From assembly GCA_035772785.1 (NCBI GenBank), contig JAOCPU010000095.1, positions 1 to 57,771 of the forward strand: a stretch of 57,771 nucleotides of DNA, read 5' to 3'. Position numbers and translations under genes: made by a program. How positions within the stretch are numbered: the first letter of the stretch is position 1; every line of letters starts with the position of its first letter. The notes beneath the pieces are model-generated. The model ran no database searches and had not been told where the DNA came from. It saw only the letters and a program-made list of their open reading frames with translations. Of the stretch, positions 10,650 through 22,529 are shown piece by piece. The DNA is from Phlebiopsis flavidoalba (Eukaryota > Basidiomycota > Agaricomycetes > Polyporales > Phanerochaetaceae).

Positions 10650-11890
10650 GAGCACATTTTCTAGTCCCTCTTGCTAGTATTTGATTATTACACATAAGAT
10701 TGAGCCTACATCTCTAATACCAAGAAAATCTGTGGTAATCTTGATATATGCACTCTTATTTTGGAATCTAGTAGATAGCAAAATAAGTACCAGCATGGCA
10801 TAAGTACTACCTAATGTGCAACACTGGGAGATATAAATACTGCCTTGCCCTCATTTTATGTAAATTCAAAAGGGATCACACCTTGCACTTTGAGGTGATT
10901 TGTAAAGTCTGAGTCAATAAAGTAGGTCTGAGAGTAAATAAGATCCACATACGCATCTGATAGACCATATTCTTTTCAGACAATCAAAGACAGTCATTCA
11001 CCATTTGCCTGAATATATACCTGCCATGAGGCTCTGGACTGACCGTCACTTCTTATTTCTGTCCAAGTTATGCAATATATAGCTTCTATGTAGTCTTTAT
11101 AAAGGCATGTTGACCTCCGCTGCCAGATGTCTGTGGAAGCAAGATAGAATTTAGAACCTGAAGAAAGTTATTATAAGGTGCTCTGAGCAAATTATATCAC
11201 CTACCAAGATTTGGTTTCTGATCAAAGGTTTCTACAGATTTCCCTTGTTCTGGATAGCACTGCCTTGTGAAAGTAAACAGCATTGGCCAATGCACTGCAA
11301 TATTCTCAAATGCATCCTCAGCTATCAGAAAATATATAGGAAAACTCTTCTGAAATTTGCATTGATGGCAGAAAATGTGGCCTCAAATTTCTGTTTTGGA
11401 AAGTAGTCCTAGAGTAATGGACATGAGTTATGAGCTTGTATTCTGACAGGGCCAGTACAGTACTTTCAATTTTTACTCCCTTTTTTTCTCCAGGTGTTGC
11501 TGAGTGAAATACTCAAAAAAGTCAGACAATGGCATTTTCAACTCTGTTTTTTGAAGGCTGTCTAACACCTACACTTGTTCGGAGCCATAAATATGAGAAA
11601 GGTGATCTGAAGTTCAGTCCTCAAGTAACCCAAAGTTTGTAACAATCACCAGAATACCACGAGTTCACAGCTCACTAAAAAACTGCAATTCTTTGTCTTT
11701 TAATATGAAGAATTCTATGATATAGCAGTTGCGACTCTTTGATAAGACAAAATATTTGCTCCAGTATCTGAGGGGTGCCAAGATATATGTCACTGACAAA
11801 CTTCTCCAGATCTTCATGTAATTTGGAAAGGAGACTATCTGGCAAACACAACAAGACTGGACCTAAAAAAATGGCCACCAGAAGTAAATA
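10650..11890 (-). pseudogene. Decayed multi-exon gene relic in AT-rich DNA
   Basis: Read on the minus strand, several protein-like segments follow one another. They are: MAIFLGPVLLCLPDSLLSKL (from 11878); a segment with SATPGEKKGVKIESTVLALS; one with FPIYFLIAEDAFENIAVHWP and YPEQGKSVETFDQKPNL; a likely intron (GTAGGTGATA...CTTCAG, about 11200); then KFYLASTDIWQRRST and a segment with YGLSDAYVDLIYSQTYF. Stops and frame changes separate them. The order and plausible splice sites suggest a real gene, possibly from a transposable element, now decayed or shifted to AT. I cannot name the family. Confidence 0.45.
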
Positions 11891-11894
11891 AGGG

Positions 11895-12850
11895 ATATTC
11901 TAGTTAGGCGTGCTCATGGTAAATATAACTAGTGGAAATAGAAGAAAACAGTTACCTAAAATAAAGGCAAAGCGCAATATGCTGGTAGTCTGATTGACAC
12001 AGTCTATGCATTAATTGAATATGCATATGGTGTACTGAAATGTTGCAGACAAAATTTTGGTAAAGCAGTTGTCTATAAACTTCTACTCAATATTAAGTTT
12101 TACAGACAATTGAGTAAAATGTGTATCACATGTGGACTTATATTTTTTATCCAAAAAGCAACAAATGAGATTTGATTGATATTTATAAAGCAACTGAACG
12201 TCTATCAGAAACTTCATATGAAGATAAATGAAACTTTTCTATGGGTTAACAGAAATAAAAAACAGAAAAGGCAGTATACATTACACCTGTAATCTTTGGA
12301 TAGTAGCGAGGTTTCTGCAGACTGTTGCTCACAAAGAATGTTTTAATAGCGTAGAGTTGTTAATGCTGTCCCAGAATTGTACTGGAGTTCAGCTCTATCT
12401 GAACCTAGAGCCCTGGGGCATCAGGAAAAATTTTGCGCCAAATGAACATGCCTAGTATGACAGAATACTGTTGGTGAATCAAAAAATACTCAATGTACAC
12501 CTTGAACACTTTCTGAATACCTTTATACATTGTCAGGCGTTTATTTGTGATACAGAGTGTACATTTGGTCTTTTTTTCATTCAGTGTGTTCAAATGTGTT
12601 CAGATATGGTTCAATATGTAAATGTAATAATTCCCATTCAGACTTGTTCAAGCAGTGTTCAATGTGTTTATGGATTCAGGATGTGGTCATTTGAATTTAT
12701 AGGCTGATTCAAATTGTATGACATTGATAGCTAGTTTTACTCTATTTGACAGGTGAGCTGATTAAGATATTCTTTACCACATACAACAGCATCCAAAAGA
12801 AACTTATGAAGTGAGACAAATGACCAGGAGATAGTCTGTGTACAAGCCAT
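11895..12850. other. AT-rich intergenic DNA
   Basis: No supported gene. Open frames are short and have AT-driven composition. At 12,850-12,940 the sequence passes into short repeats of CATCAGCC/CGGCCTG words that start the next GC-rich block. Confidence 0.4.
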
Positions 12851-14200
12851 GAAAGGTGGGGCAGGCATCAGCCCGCACACATCAGCCTGCACATGTTCGG
12901 CCTGTACATGTCGGCCTGTATGCACTGGCCTGCCTTGTTCGTCGTACGCCTGTGTATATGGTTGTCCCAGCTGCGGTGGTTGCGGACAACACGGTGGTTG
13001 AATTGACACCCGCGCTGCTCATGACGCTGTGAAGGTGGCCGCGCGGCCGGGTGTTTTTTTGTGGTGTGCTCGTGGGTGGGGTTGAAACTAAGATGTTCGT
13101 GTTGGCATGGGGTGGTGTCGAGGCCGCGGCGTTTGAATTGGTCGCGGACGGGCGTCGTAGGTAGGGCGTGGCTGGGCTGGGCGTGTTGGTAGCCGGGCGG
13201 ACGGGGGGCGGCAGTGCTCGTAGACGGCGCCGTGGCTGTGCTTGTCGTGGTGCTTGCGGGTGGCGTGGCGTCGAGACGCGCGCTGTGTGTGCTGGTCTGG
13301 GTTGGTGCCGAGGCCGCGCGATTGTCGTGTTGGTCGTGGACGGCGTAGTGGACGTGCTGGCTGAGCTGTCTCACGGACAGCGCCATAGCTGGGCTGCCCG
13401 CGGTGCTCGCAGACGGCGCGGCGGCTGTGCTTTTTGTGAGGCTCACAGGCGGCGTCGATTGCCGAGATGTTCATATTTGTGTCAAGGCCGCGGCGTTTGT
13501 ATTGCTCGCGCGACGGACGGCGTCGTGGGTGTGGCTGGGCTTGTTCGTGTTGGTAGCGGGCGGCGGTGATGCTCGCAGAACGGCGCGGTGGCCGCGGCTT
13601 TTCATGGTGCCTGCGGGCAGTGTCAGCACTGCGCCGTTCATTGTGTTGGTTGGGGGTGTGTGTCTGGGGGCGCGGTGTTTGCGTTGGCCACGGACGGCGT
13701 CGTGGCCCCGAAGGCCAGTGCTGGGCCGAGTTGTCAGCGGGCGGCGGTGGTGGCTTGTTCACGGCGTTTGGCGCGAATGTGTTGTCGGCCGTGTAGGTTT
13801 GCGAGCGGCGCCGGGCCATGGCCGGTGCAATGCCAGTGGTGTGCATGCCCGTGGTGGAGGTGGTGGGCGGGGTATGGTGGCCGGGGTCTGTTCATGGTAG
13901 TTGCGGCGCGCCGCGGGCGACGGCGGTGGTGCAAGCACGGATCATCGTGGAGGCGGCGGCCGTTGTGCTCACCTTATGGATCTCGGAGCGTGCAAAGTGC
14001 AGTCAGCACGTCTCCGAGCCTTCTCGATGCTCTTGGGGCACCCCTTCGGTCGTTTGTGGTTGCGGTCGCGGTGGGGTCAGTGAGCGTGCGCGCGCGACAC
14101 GATCGGGCACGCACCTGGTGCCCTCGAGCCCACTGGCTCGTTTCATCTTCTCCCAGCGTTGACAAGTGTGCGTAGCACACTTGTCACGCGTCCCGTCACT
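12850..14200. repeat. GC-rich minisatellite, ~170-195 bp period, G-rich plus strand
   Basis: A degenerate unit recurs at about 13117, 13310, 13480 and 13670. Each copy contains a GAGGCCGCGGCGTTTG-like start, a TGGTCGCGGACGGCGT core and a GTTGGTAGCGGGCGGCGGTG tail, often with GCTCGCAGACGGCGC. The plus strand is strongly G-rich. Long open frames on both strands are composition artefacts; on the minus strand each copy gives a KRRGLDT peptide, which reflects the repeat. It resembles the GC-rich block at 1-1600 in style. Confidence 0.7.
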
Positions 14201-14204
14201 CCTA

Positions 14205-14760
14205 ACGCGTCTTGATAGGGCCCCAGTCGAGGGCACGGTTGCGGTGGTGGTTCGATTTGGTGGCGCGCGTGTTGAGCGAGCTATGGCGGCAGTCGGTGAG
14301 CTCGAAGGGTGTGGGATGGTGGGATGAGACTATCAAGAGCCCCATCTGGAGGCCCTTGTGCAAGAGAAGGGGTGGGGAAGGGGTGCCGTTGTCGATGAGG
14401 TGAGGGCGCGAGGACAAGTCATGACCAGAAGCGTGGGCGGTAGGTATGGGGGAAATGGGGCGCGGCGCCTAGACTGGCAACGCGACGTGCGGCGACCCCC
14501 GAGGCTTCCCCAAGGTTCCTCGGGCACATGTTCCAGCAGGAACGGTATGTCTGGTAGCCTCGGAGAGCTTCGGGCTTGTTTTGTAGGATGTAAGCGTGAT
14601 GTATAGCAATCCAACCGAGAGCAAAAGATGTGGTGGTTGAGTCGGGTGTGTCACCGGGGTTTTGGGCGGTAGCGCGCGCCAAGTCTCGTTGCGTGGTGCA
14701 CCGATTTGCTTCGACCACTAGGGCTTCGTTGCTCATGTGGGGCGACGCGCCGACTTATTG
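14205..14760. other. Mixed region, no firm gene
   Basis: A minus-strand frame (14736 down to 14419, beginning MSNEALVVEANRC) is open for 105 residues and has a less repetitive composition than its neighbours, but no recognisable motif. It could be a small gene or chance. The rest shows nothing. Confidence 0.3.
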
Positions 14761-14769
14761 AAGTCCCGT

Positions 14770-16975
14770 CTGGTTTTTCTCTTTCTCATACTAACAAGGA
14801 GGACTCTCATATTTGTTCAGCATTCCTACCTTCTCTGAATTGGTTTGTCTGTAAGTATATTGGTTTCTATGACATTGCCAAACTAATTGCTAGTCATGGA
14901 CTCATAGTTGCCCTGGCCTAATTGGCTGAAGCCTGCCAAGTCTCTCAATGTTCTAAAAGTTTACATTATTCATGATAACATTCAATCAAGATATATTATC
15001 AACTATTTGCAAGCCCATTTGAGCACAAGTCAAAGTCAAAAATTTGTGTATAGCATCAATATAGTGTAGAGTATTAAGTATGCAGTGTTAAATAGCTGTA
15101 ACTCAGTCATATAGACATTGAGAGCAATAGCTAGATAAGACATTGACAAAAACTTGGTCTGAAAAAAAATACCAGTGTCACTGAGTGTTCACAAAACCAT
15201 ATGGTTGCACATAGTGACTTGAAGAGCTCAGATGTATATGCACTAAATTGGTAGTAAATAACTGTTGAGCAGGAACTAAATACAAAACCATTTCTAATAT
15301 AGGAGAAATATGGTATAAATTTTGTCTAACTCAAATCAAACCAAGTAAATAAGTTTGAATTGCAATTGAATATAGGAGAAATGGTAGATAAATGCTTTTG
15401 AATATATATAAACAGGAAAAACACTAAAGATATAGAAGTGCAATGGGTATTAAATTGAATGAGTATGCAAAAACATACAGAATATAAACTAAATAAGACT
15501 TGAAAAGATAATAAAACCGAATTAATATATATTGACATACTGAGCACTAAATGAATAGCACCCAAAATTGCATTTCAATCATGCCAGAATGGAATAAAAC
15601 CAGATAAACACATTGAACATGTCAAATCAAACTGAAATCAAGAAAATATGAAAATACTGTTATAAATCAAGAATAAATGAAAATGTACAAAGTTTTGTAC
15701 AAAGAAATAAAATTGCTGTACACTACTGTACAGTTTATTGGTTTTATTTTTTGGTACATTCTGCCGGAAATTTTTTTCTGATGCTAAAGTTATTTTGCTA
15801 GATTTCCCTTCTTTTTTGCATTAAAAAATAAACCGTTAGCTACTCAAAAACCTAATTATATCAACCATAAGAATATATCAAATACTCATGCCCAAAGAGT
15901 ATATTCCAAAATATACCCCCAAAAAGTAGCAGTTGCATGATCATGCTGTGCAAACAAAAATACAATTGGTTATAAAAGCAATGTTTTGATAAAATATGTG
16001 ATCAAAATCTACAATATATTTTGGAGCAACTTTTTTATCTTCTCTTCTAACTTGAAATCTTTTGAGAGTTAGTTCTAGTTTATATATATTTCCAATATCT
16101 ATATTTTTTTATCAGATTTGAACTTTTGTATAAGCAGCTGATTGGTCTCTCTCAAATAATATCAAAATATTTTTTGAAATAGCTAACTAATCAATGCTTT
16201 AACTTTGCATATAGTAGCTTTTGAATATAATATATACAAATAATCTTTATTATATTTTTTAATTCAGTGAGCAAAAGCTATTTTCAAAGGCTGATTGCTT
16301 TTAATAAACTTGTTGAAATTAATTTTAATAATAGCATTGATAGTATCTGTAAGCTCATAATAGCTTTAGAGTAAAAAAAAAGTTAGCCCAAATAAAGCTA
16401 GCAGCAATATTGCTAATAGAAAGATAGAAGAAAGCTGCAAAAATAAATATATCTATCTGATATTTGCCTAAAGTTCTATATTTCAAAGTGTAAAATATAA
16501 TGATAATTTTAATTAACTACCTAAAGCAGTACCTCATTTGGGCTAATGAGGAATTTAATTATTAAAATGCATTTTTATATAGTTAAGTTTTATTATTTGG
16601 ATAATACTATACTATAACAAGTTGATTTATATAAAAAATATTTGATATTAGAAAAAGAGTGAGGTTAATAAAAAATATCATCAGGCAAATTATAGATTAT
16701 ATGTTATAAATATATATTAATAAATTATCTATAACTCTAAGCATTTTTGTCATTTTCTTTTGAATTCTAAAAATCTAATAATGAGCTTCTTAAGCAATAC
16801 ATAGATAGAACTTACTGCTGTCAAAATTATTGGACTTAGGATTTATTGTTTGGCTTTTACAAAATCTTTTTATATAGATAATAAATTATTATAAGCTTTC
16901 TGTATATATAAACTTAATAATGGACCTTGTATTCTATGTAAAAAAAATTCATAAATGCTATAAAGGCATCTCTGT
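14770..16975. other. Gene-free AT-rich block
   Basis: About 2.2 kb of strongly AT-rich DNA without a usable frame, bounded by GC-rich DNA on both sides. No satellite periodicity or inverted repeat was evident by eye. The alternation with GC blocks is the notable feature. Confidence 0.55.
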
Positions 16976-16979
16976 GCTG

Positions 16980-17920
16980 GCAATGGCGCTGTCTCATGCT
17001 TACTGGGCGATTGTGAGTTTTGACTCGCGGTGCGCGTGATTGCCATAGCTGTTGAGAATGCACCTGGACGGCAAACTGCGGTGCGTACGCAATGGCGATG
17101 GCAGTCCAGAATGTACCCCGACGGCAGATACACCAAAGGACACGAAGACAGCTTTGCAGGGGTGTGGGTGCATGCATGGGGAATGCTGGTCTGAAGGGAG
17201 TGTTTGCGATGACGGCGTGCAAGAGCATATTCATAGAATGATGTTGGGTGGTGGTGTTCATGTTGAGGTCGGAGTGAGTGACTCCCGTGTCCGCATCTTC
17301 GTGAATGGAAAAGAGCCGCGGAAGGAGGTTGCGAACCACAGATCATAATGGTAGAGGCTCACCGCTGTCGTTGAGACTACGAACATCGTCTGATAATACC
17401 CCCGCACTGATGCCTGATCCTGGTCATAGATACCCTCTGAATATTTCGTCGCGTTGCTTTCAACGGCGTGGGCACAGCGGACTGGTGTCGACGGCGAGCA
17501 AGCTGGGAGCCTGGTATCGGTGGTCAACAAACGACAACGGTCAGTGGAAATGACTTGCCGCTCACAGTGCTGGCGTCATGGACAATTGTCGGCAGGGGCC
17601 AGGATCACGCAGTGCTCTCGGTCTTCGTTTCGATCACTCCGAGGTCAAACCAAGAGAAGATTTTGCGAGACGGCGGGAGAACGGCGTACGAGTTGGGGCG
17701 ACTGAGGTGCAGCTAGTTCGCCGTCACGAGAAAAGACCATAGAGATATAAGACGAGCAGAGCCTTGAGATGTCGCTGTGGTGGTGGTCGGCGTCGAGCTG
17801 CCGCTGGGTGGTCGCGTTGCCCTGAGTCGATTGCACCGTTTCGCGGTCGCCGGCGGGTCATTGATCAAGACAAGTCGCGGGATCTAGCTTTGCGCATCAG
17901 ACGAGCACGCGGGGATCGCC
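16980..17920. other. GC-rich transition region, no firm gene
   Basis: Composition returns to GC-rich. Frames are open on both strands at 16,870-17,350 and 17,450-17,720, but their translations are low in complexity or lack plausible protein character. This is the boundary between the repeat mosaic and the gene-dense part. Confidence 0.35.
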
Positions 17921-17929
17921 TCGCGCACC

Positions 17930-18260
17930 TTTCCCAAAGGGGCAGGCGCGACAAGCGAGAATGGAACAGGCGGGGCGAGAGTCACCGCGTCCGCGTCGTC
18001 GTTCCTGCTGACGACCAACCATCCGTTCCCTCTCTCTCTCTCCCTCGACATCGTCCTCGAGTTGCTCTGCTCTCTCCTCCCGGTCGACCACACCGCCTGC
18101 GACTGCGCTGTCCCCACCGCTCTTTGAACTCCCACTCTCGGACAGCAAAGCAAAGGTCGCACACCGCGTCGTTGACGACGCTGCAGGCTGGTTTGTCCTC
18201 GATCTACATCGGAGGCGTCGTTCCGGGGAATCTCTTGGAGACATTCCACATCAGGTACGA
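17930..18260 (+). CDS. Coding-like fragment, unidentified
   Basis: Three plus-strand frames link into a plausible polypeptide with one or two shifts. They are a segment with SSFLLTTNHPFPLSLSLDIV then LELLCSLLPVDHTACDCAVP, followed by LFELPLSDSKAKVAHRVVDD and AAGWFVLDLHRRRRSG, ending before a GTACGACTC donor at about 18254. Codon composition resembles the downstream genes. No family is recognised, and start and end are unknown. It may be an exon of a broken gene. Confidence 0.35.
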
Positions 18261-18264
18261 CTCA

Positions 18265-19470
18265 TTTGCTCGTGTGCTACATTCTCTTTTCCCTCTCCTC
18301 GTGTTGTGATGAGAACACTCGCGCACCGACCTGTCGGTCCTTGCTATCCGCCTCGTGTTCTGGCGAATACTATATTTCTTTCTTGCGTGCTCAACTTGCA
18401 ATGGCGGTCCTGCTCTTGCTCGCTCGCTACAGCATGGCCCTGGGTCCCTCATTTTGCTTCTGTACTCCAAAAGAGCGTCCCGCTCAATTTTTCTTGACTG
18501 CTGAACGTCTTTTCACGCTCTTCACGACCCACGCCCGTATCATCCTTTGACACTCGAACTCGCTTCCCCGCTCCAACCGAGCCTTTTTGACGTGGGGTAT
18601 CGCACTACCTTCGCTATACGCGTTCCCGTGCTCCATTCGCGTCCCCGCCACCTCATTGGATGCTCTTATGGCCATGTATGCGTATGGACACCCGTGTATC
18701 CACGATGCGGTGTGTGTGGCGGCCACACGTGTCGGCGCGCATCAGGCCACGACTCTTGTCTCTATGACGTTTCGCGGAAGCAAATATGCTGACGAGCATT
18801 GTGTTCTAGGATCGACGCACACAGAGGGAGGGGAAAGTGAGCGCGTTGGGACTAGGTCGCGGCAGGTGAGATACCAATTCCGTCCGTGCGTCGTTCACAG
18901 GAAATTCCGTTCGGTCGCATACCGCAACCCACTTCTATTTCTGTGTCGCGGGACGCACAACGAGTCTTTTGGGCGAAACACGCAAATGCTGTGCTAGCCG
19001 TCGAGACCCTTGTCTCCCCATGACGCAGCGCCTATCCGGCGAGAGGTTTTTTCGCCCTCATTCTGCTTCCACTTCATACCACGAATTGGATCGCAGTGCA
19101 GCGCCAACTCACCATGTCTCTACAGTACCGATTCATCTTCAATCATTGCTCTACAAACCAAGATTGTATCCGTCAACTCGATCCCTGCAGTTTCCATATA
19201 GCGAAACTGTCGGCTGAATCTTTTTAATCACTTCGCTCATTTTCGTGTCGGTCAACACCTTTTCAATCATTTCGGCGCGGAAGACTCACCTAATCACGGC
19301 TCGTTTTAATTCGGAATTCTCAACTAATTAGTGAACCTTTCTGTGCTAATTACATCGTGGGTCTCTTGTCCTATCGTTTTATTGTGGACGCTAACGATAA
19401 AGGAGTAGTTGTCGCATTAAGCTCGGCAACTCGCCTTCTCCGTTCAATCGTTCGAACACTCCACAAAGCA
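18265..19470. other. Region without a firm gene
   Basis: A plus-strand frame at 18587-18997 is open for 136 residues but has no recognisable domain, and its reliability is low. The rest shows no supported coding signal. Confidence 0.3.
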
Positions 19471-19472
19471 AC

Positions 19473-22400
19473 GATGCCAACTGAAACTCCTCCCACCAAT
19501 CCCCTCTCCCCACGGTCCTGTTCACCATCGCGTACCCGGCTCCGCCGTCTTCTTTACCACTTCCCCTTTCGTACGCGCACCTCCTCAAGCTCATCGTAGA
19601 TGAGAACCTCCTTGACTCCGAACAAAACATCCTCGGACGCATCGACGGACCCGCTCTCGACCGCCAGGCAGGCGTAGGGCTCGCCGCGGGTCTCAGCGCA
19701 CGAGAAGGCAGCCTAACGCCCCACGCACTCGACCGCGCGACATGGGTCACGGCCGTCCCTCGCCGAAGTGACTTTCGACCTCTCGAACGTGCCCGCCTCT
19801 GCGCTGTCCAGCTGCGCGGCGTCAGACGACGGATCCGTAGCGCGGGAGATCAACGATCACCGCGCGCGATACGTCGGACGAGCGGGACCGTGAGTCTTTC
19901 ACGCTCGTTCGTGCCCACGGGTGCGCCGCAGGACCCAGAGGCTGCGGAGGCGCGGCGCTGCTGGGACGCGCTCGTCGGCGTGCTGGACGACGTGGCGGAG
20001 AGCGCGGCGGCGGCGAGCGGGAGCGGCTGGCGCGCGAGGCGCGGCATGCGTTATGCGCGCGGCGCGGCGCTCGAGGACGGCGCGGCTGCTGGGCGAGTGG
20101 GAGCGGTACGATCGGTACCCGGCTGCTGAGCAGGGCGTCGGGCGGAGCCGCAGTCCTGCGCGGCGAGCGACGGGAGAGGAAGGAGGAGCGCGAGGTGAGG
20201 CGCAGCCTGGACGGGTTTTTGCCATGCCGCGGGAGGCGGTGCGAGCGTGGGAGGCTTCGTGGAGACGCGGAGGGGCAAGGGGCGGCGCACGCGTCACTCG
20301 GTCGATGAGTCGCGCACGGTCGAGCGTGGGGTGGAAGTGGTGGTCAAAGAGGAGGGAGGCAAGAAGGAGCGCAAGGGCAAGCACAAGAAGAAGCCCTCGC
20401 TGCTGATGTCGATCGTCGCATTCGCTATGTGAGTATCGTTATTTCTTGCGTCGCGCACTGGTTGCTGATGCGCAGAATTTAGATCGAACATTGCATCGCG
20501 CGCTCGTACGCCTCCATCCACCTTCCTTCTCCTAGCCAAGCTACGCACACACCGGTGCCTCCGTCTCCTTCAATTGCCGTGCCGGCAGCCGAACCGTTAC
20601 CGGCCAGCCGACCTGCCTGCCGAGCCGCATGTTTAGGTCACAGACCGCAAAGTTCTCCGCTCTTGTACCGGAAGCCGACGATGACTGCCTACGACCTCCG
20701 CCGCCGTGCCCGTGCGACTCTGAGTTCGATGATTTTGTTCAGACGACACGTCCTGGCCGCCCTCAAGGGAGGGGCCCCCTCGCGCTCCCTCAATCCGACT
20801 CTCACGAGCTTAGGAGTGTCAGCTCGGCGTGCACCATGCGTAGCGCAGCGCATCTCAGGGTCCCTCAGCGCGGCTGGTCGATGCGCGTGCAGTGCGTCTC
20901 GTACGAGAGCTCGCGCGGTATCGCGCGCGCAAGCGAGCCGCTATCCGAGCTCAATGTTGAAACCGAGGTTGAATTCGGACGGCGCAACGAGGCTCGGGTA
21001 CGTCACCTGGGTCACGCGGAGCCTGCTGCAGCGCGTCGAAGTCGAGATGCGCGCGATGCGGCGCGTTGCGCGGAATGTGCAGCGCGAGCGGAGTATCGGC
21101 AGCCGTATGGGGGTTCACACCCGTCGACAGCGCGGTGGTGATGATGTGGGAAGACAACACCATCAAGGACGAGGTGCCGCCGTTTGGAGTGTTCGACGAT
21201 TCGTTCGAGAGCGACCATGCGAGGATTGAGAGTGCGGATCGGGATGTTATGGAAGAACGTCCCGCTGGACGGTAGCGACAAAGGACGCGGAAACGACGAG
21301 CATGGCGACCGACGCGAGTACGGAGACTGACGGAAGCTCGGTGCATACCCCTAGCGAGAGCATGTCTATTGACCAGGCGCAGATCCTCTCCTCGTCAGGC
21401 CCCTTGCTAGGCGACCGCCCCCATGAGTACTTCTCCAACGACGAGAACGCTCCGAGCTTCGAGGTCACTCCCCTATCGTCTTCACCTCCGCGACGACCCG
21501 CTCTCACCAAGCAGCCCCCGCTTCCACCGCGTGAGCTCGGGCCCTCGACACAAGGGGTGCCGCGGTCACCTTCTCCTCCGTTCCGCCCCTCGCTCTCCGT
21601 CACGACCTCTCCGCCCCACTCTCCTTCATCTCAAACCACCGTGCTTCCTCTCGCGGCGTATGCTGCCTTTGTCGGCGAACGCCTTCGCCTGCGCACTATA
21701 CTGACGCGTCTCGCGTCACAGCATGCAGCAGCACAGGCGGACGAAGACCGGCTCCGATTCCTGGCGATCCTGGAGAAGAAGAGCCGACGACGCGCATGGA
21801 GCAGCCGCGCGTTCATGGGCCGGTGCCAGCGCAGACTTCGTCGCGCTGTCAATCCCCGAGCGGCGCAGTCCTCTGAGCACACCGCGCGACCCATCACGGC
21901 CGGGATGTCCTTTCGGAGCGGCGTTGAGTGGGCGCAGGACGGGCACATGTGCGCGGCAAGAAGCGCGGAACTGGTCGTCACTACTGCGGAGAGCAACATC
22001 CTCCGCTTGTTTCCAGTCTGCGAAAGAGGACGAAGAGCCGCCGCTCGCCAACGCCTCCTCTGATGGCGCTCTTTCGACGGCGATGAGGCGTTTTGTGCCT
22101 CCTTTGACTCCGAAAGTTCGGAAGGAGGTCGTGATGCGGCACATGGGGGACACGATGAAGAGGAAGGACGCGGTTCTGAGGCGATGCGAGAGGATGGCCT
22201 GCTCGACCCTCTAAGAGTCGGTGGAGGCTTCGCACCGCTGGCGAGACAGACCAGCCGCAGGTGCTCTGTGCCGATCCGTGCACGGACGCGGGACGATGAG
22301 CATGAGCAAGGGCGGTGCCCTGCTCGGTGCCCAACATCCTACCCTGGATCAGCCGCCCCCCTGTTCGCGCTCGACGGGACAACCTGCTCGGCTGACGACG

Positions 22401-22524
22401 ACCCGCTCTTTGAGAACCGGCAGACCAAGGTTCGAGCTCTTCGACGTGTATTCGGAGCGAAGAGGACGACGCCGCGGTCGAGGAGGAGTTCACGTTATCG
22501 ATGGACATTCCTGTGTACGAGTGA
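19473..22524 (+). CDS. Large unidentified protein, frameshifted
   Basis: Coding-like segments in all three plus frames join into one GC-rich gene. In order they include LSYAHLLKLIVDENLL and ILGRIDGPALDRQAGVGLAA (about 19550-19680); DVAESAAAASG (about 20,000); a lysine-rich segment GGKKERKGKHKKKPS followed by a donor at 20429 (47-nt intron); LGYVTWVTRSLLQRVEVEM (about 21,000); and WEDNTIKDEVPPFGVFDDS (about 21,150). A Ser/Pro-rich disordered stretch then runs from 21302, followed by a helical segment GERLRLRTILTRLASQH, and the end is acidic (FTLSMDIPVYE, stop 22522-22524). At least six one-base shifts are needed. I do not recognise the family. It could also be two adjacent genes. Confidence 0.4.
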
Positions 22525-22529
22525 CTCTC

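Noticed and set aside
12868..13900. Long open frames on both strands (192, 252 and 165 residues)
   Set aside because: They overlap each other in a GC-rich tandem repeat where stop codons are rare. The translations are Arg/Pro/Ala-rich repeats without domain structure.
16870..17350. Overlapping minus-strand frames of 158 and 141 residues
   Set aside because: The two frames overlap in different registers, begin in AT-rich DNA, and have no recognisable motif.
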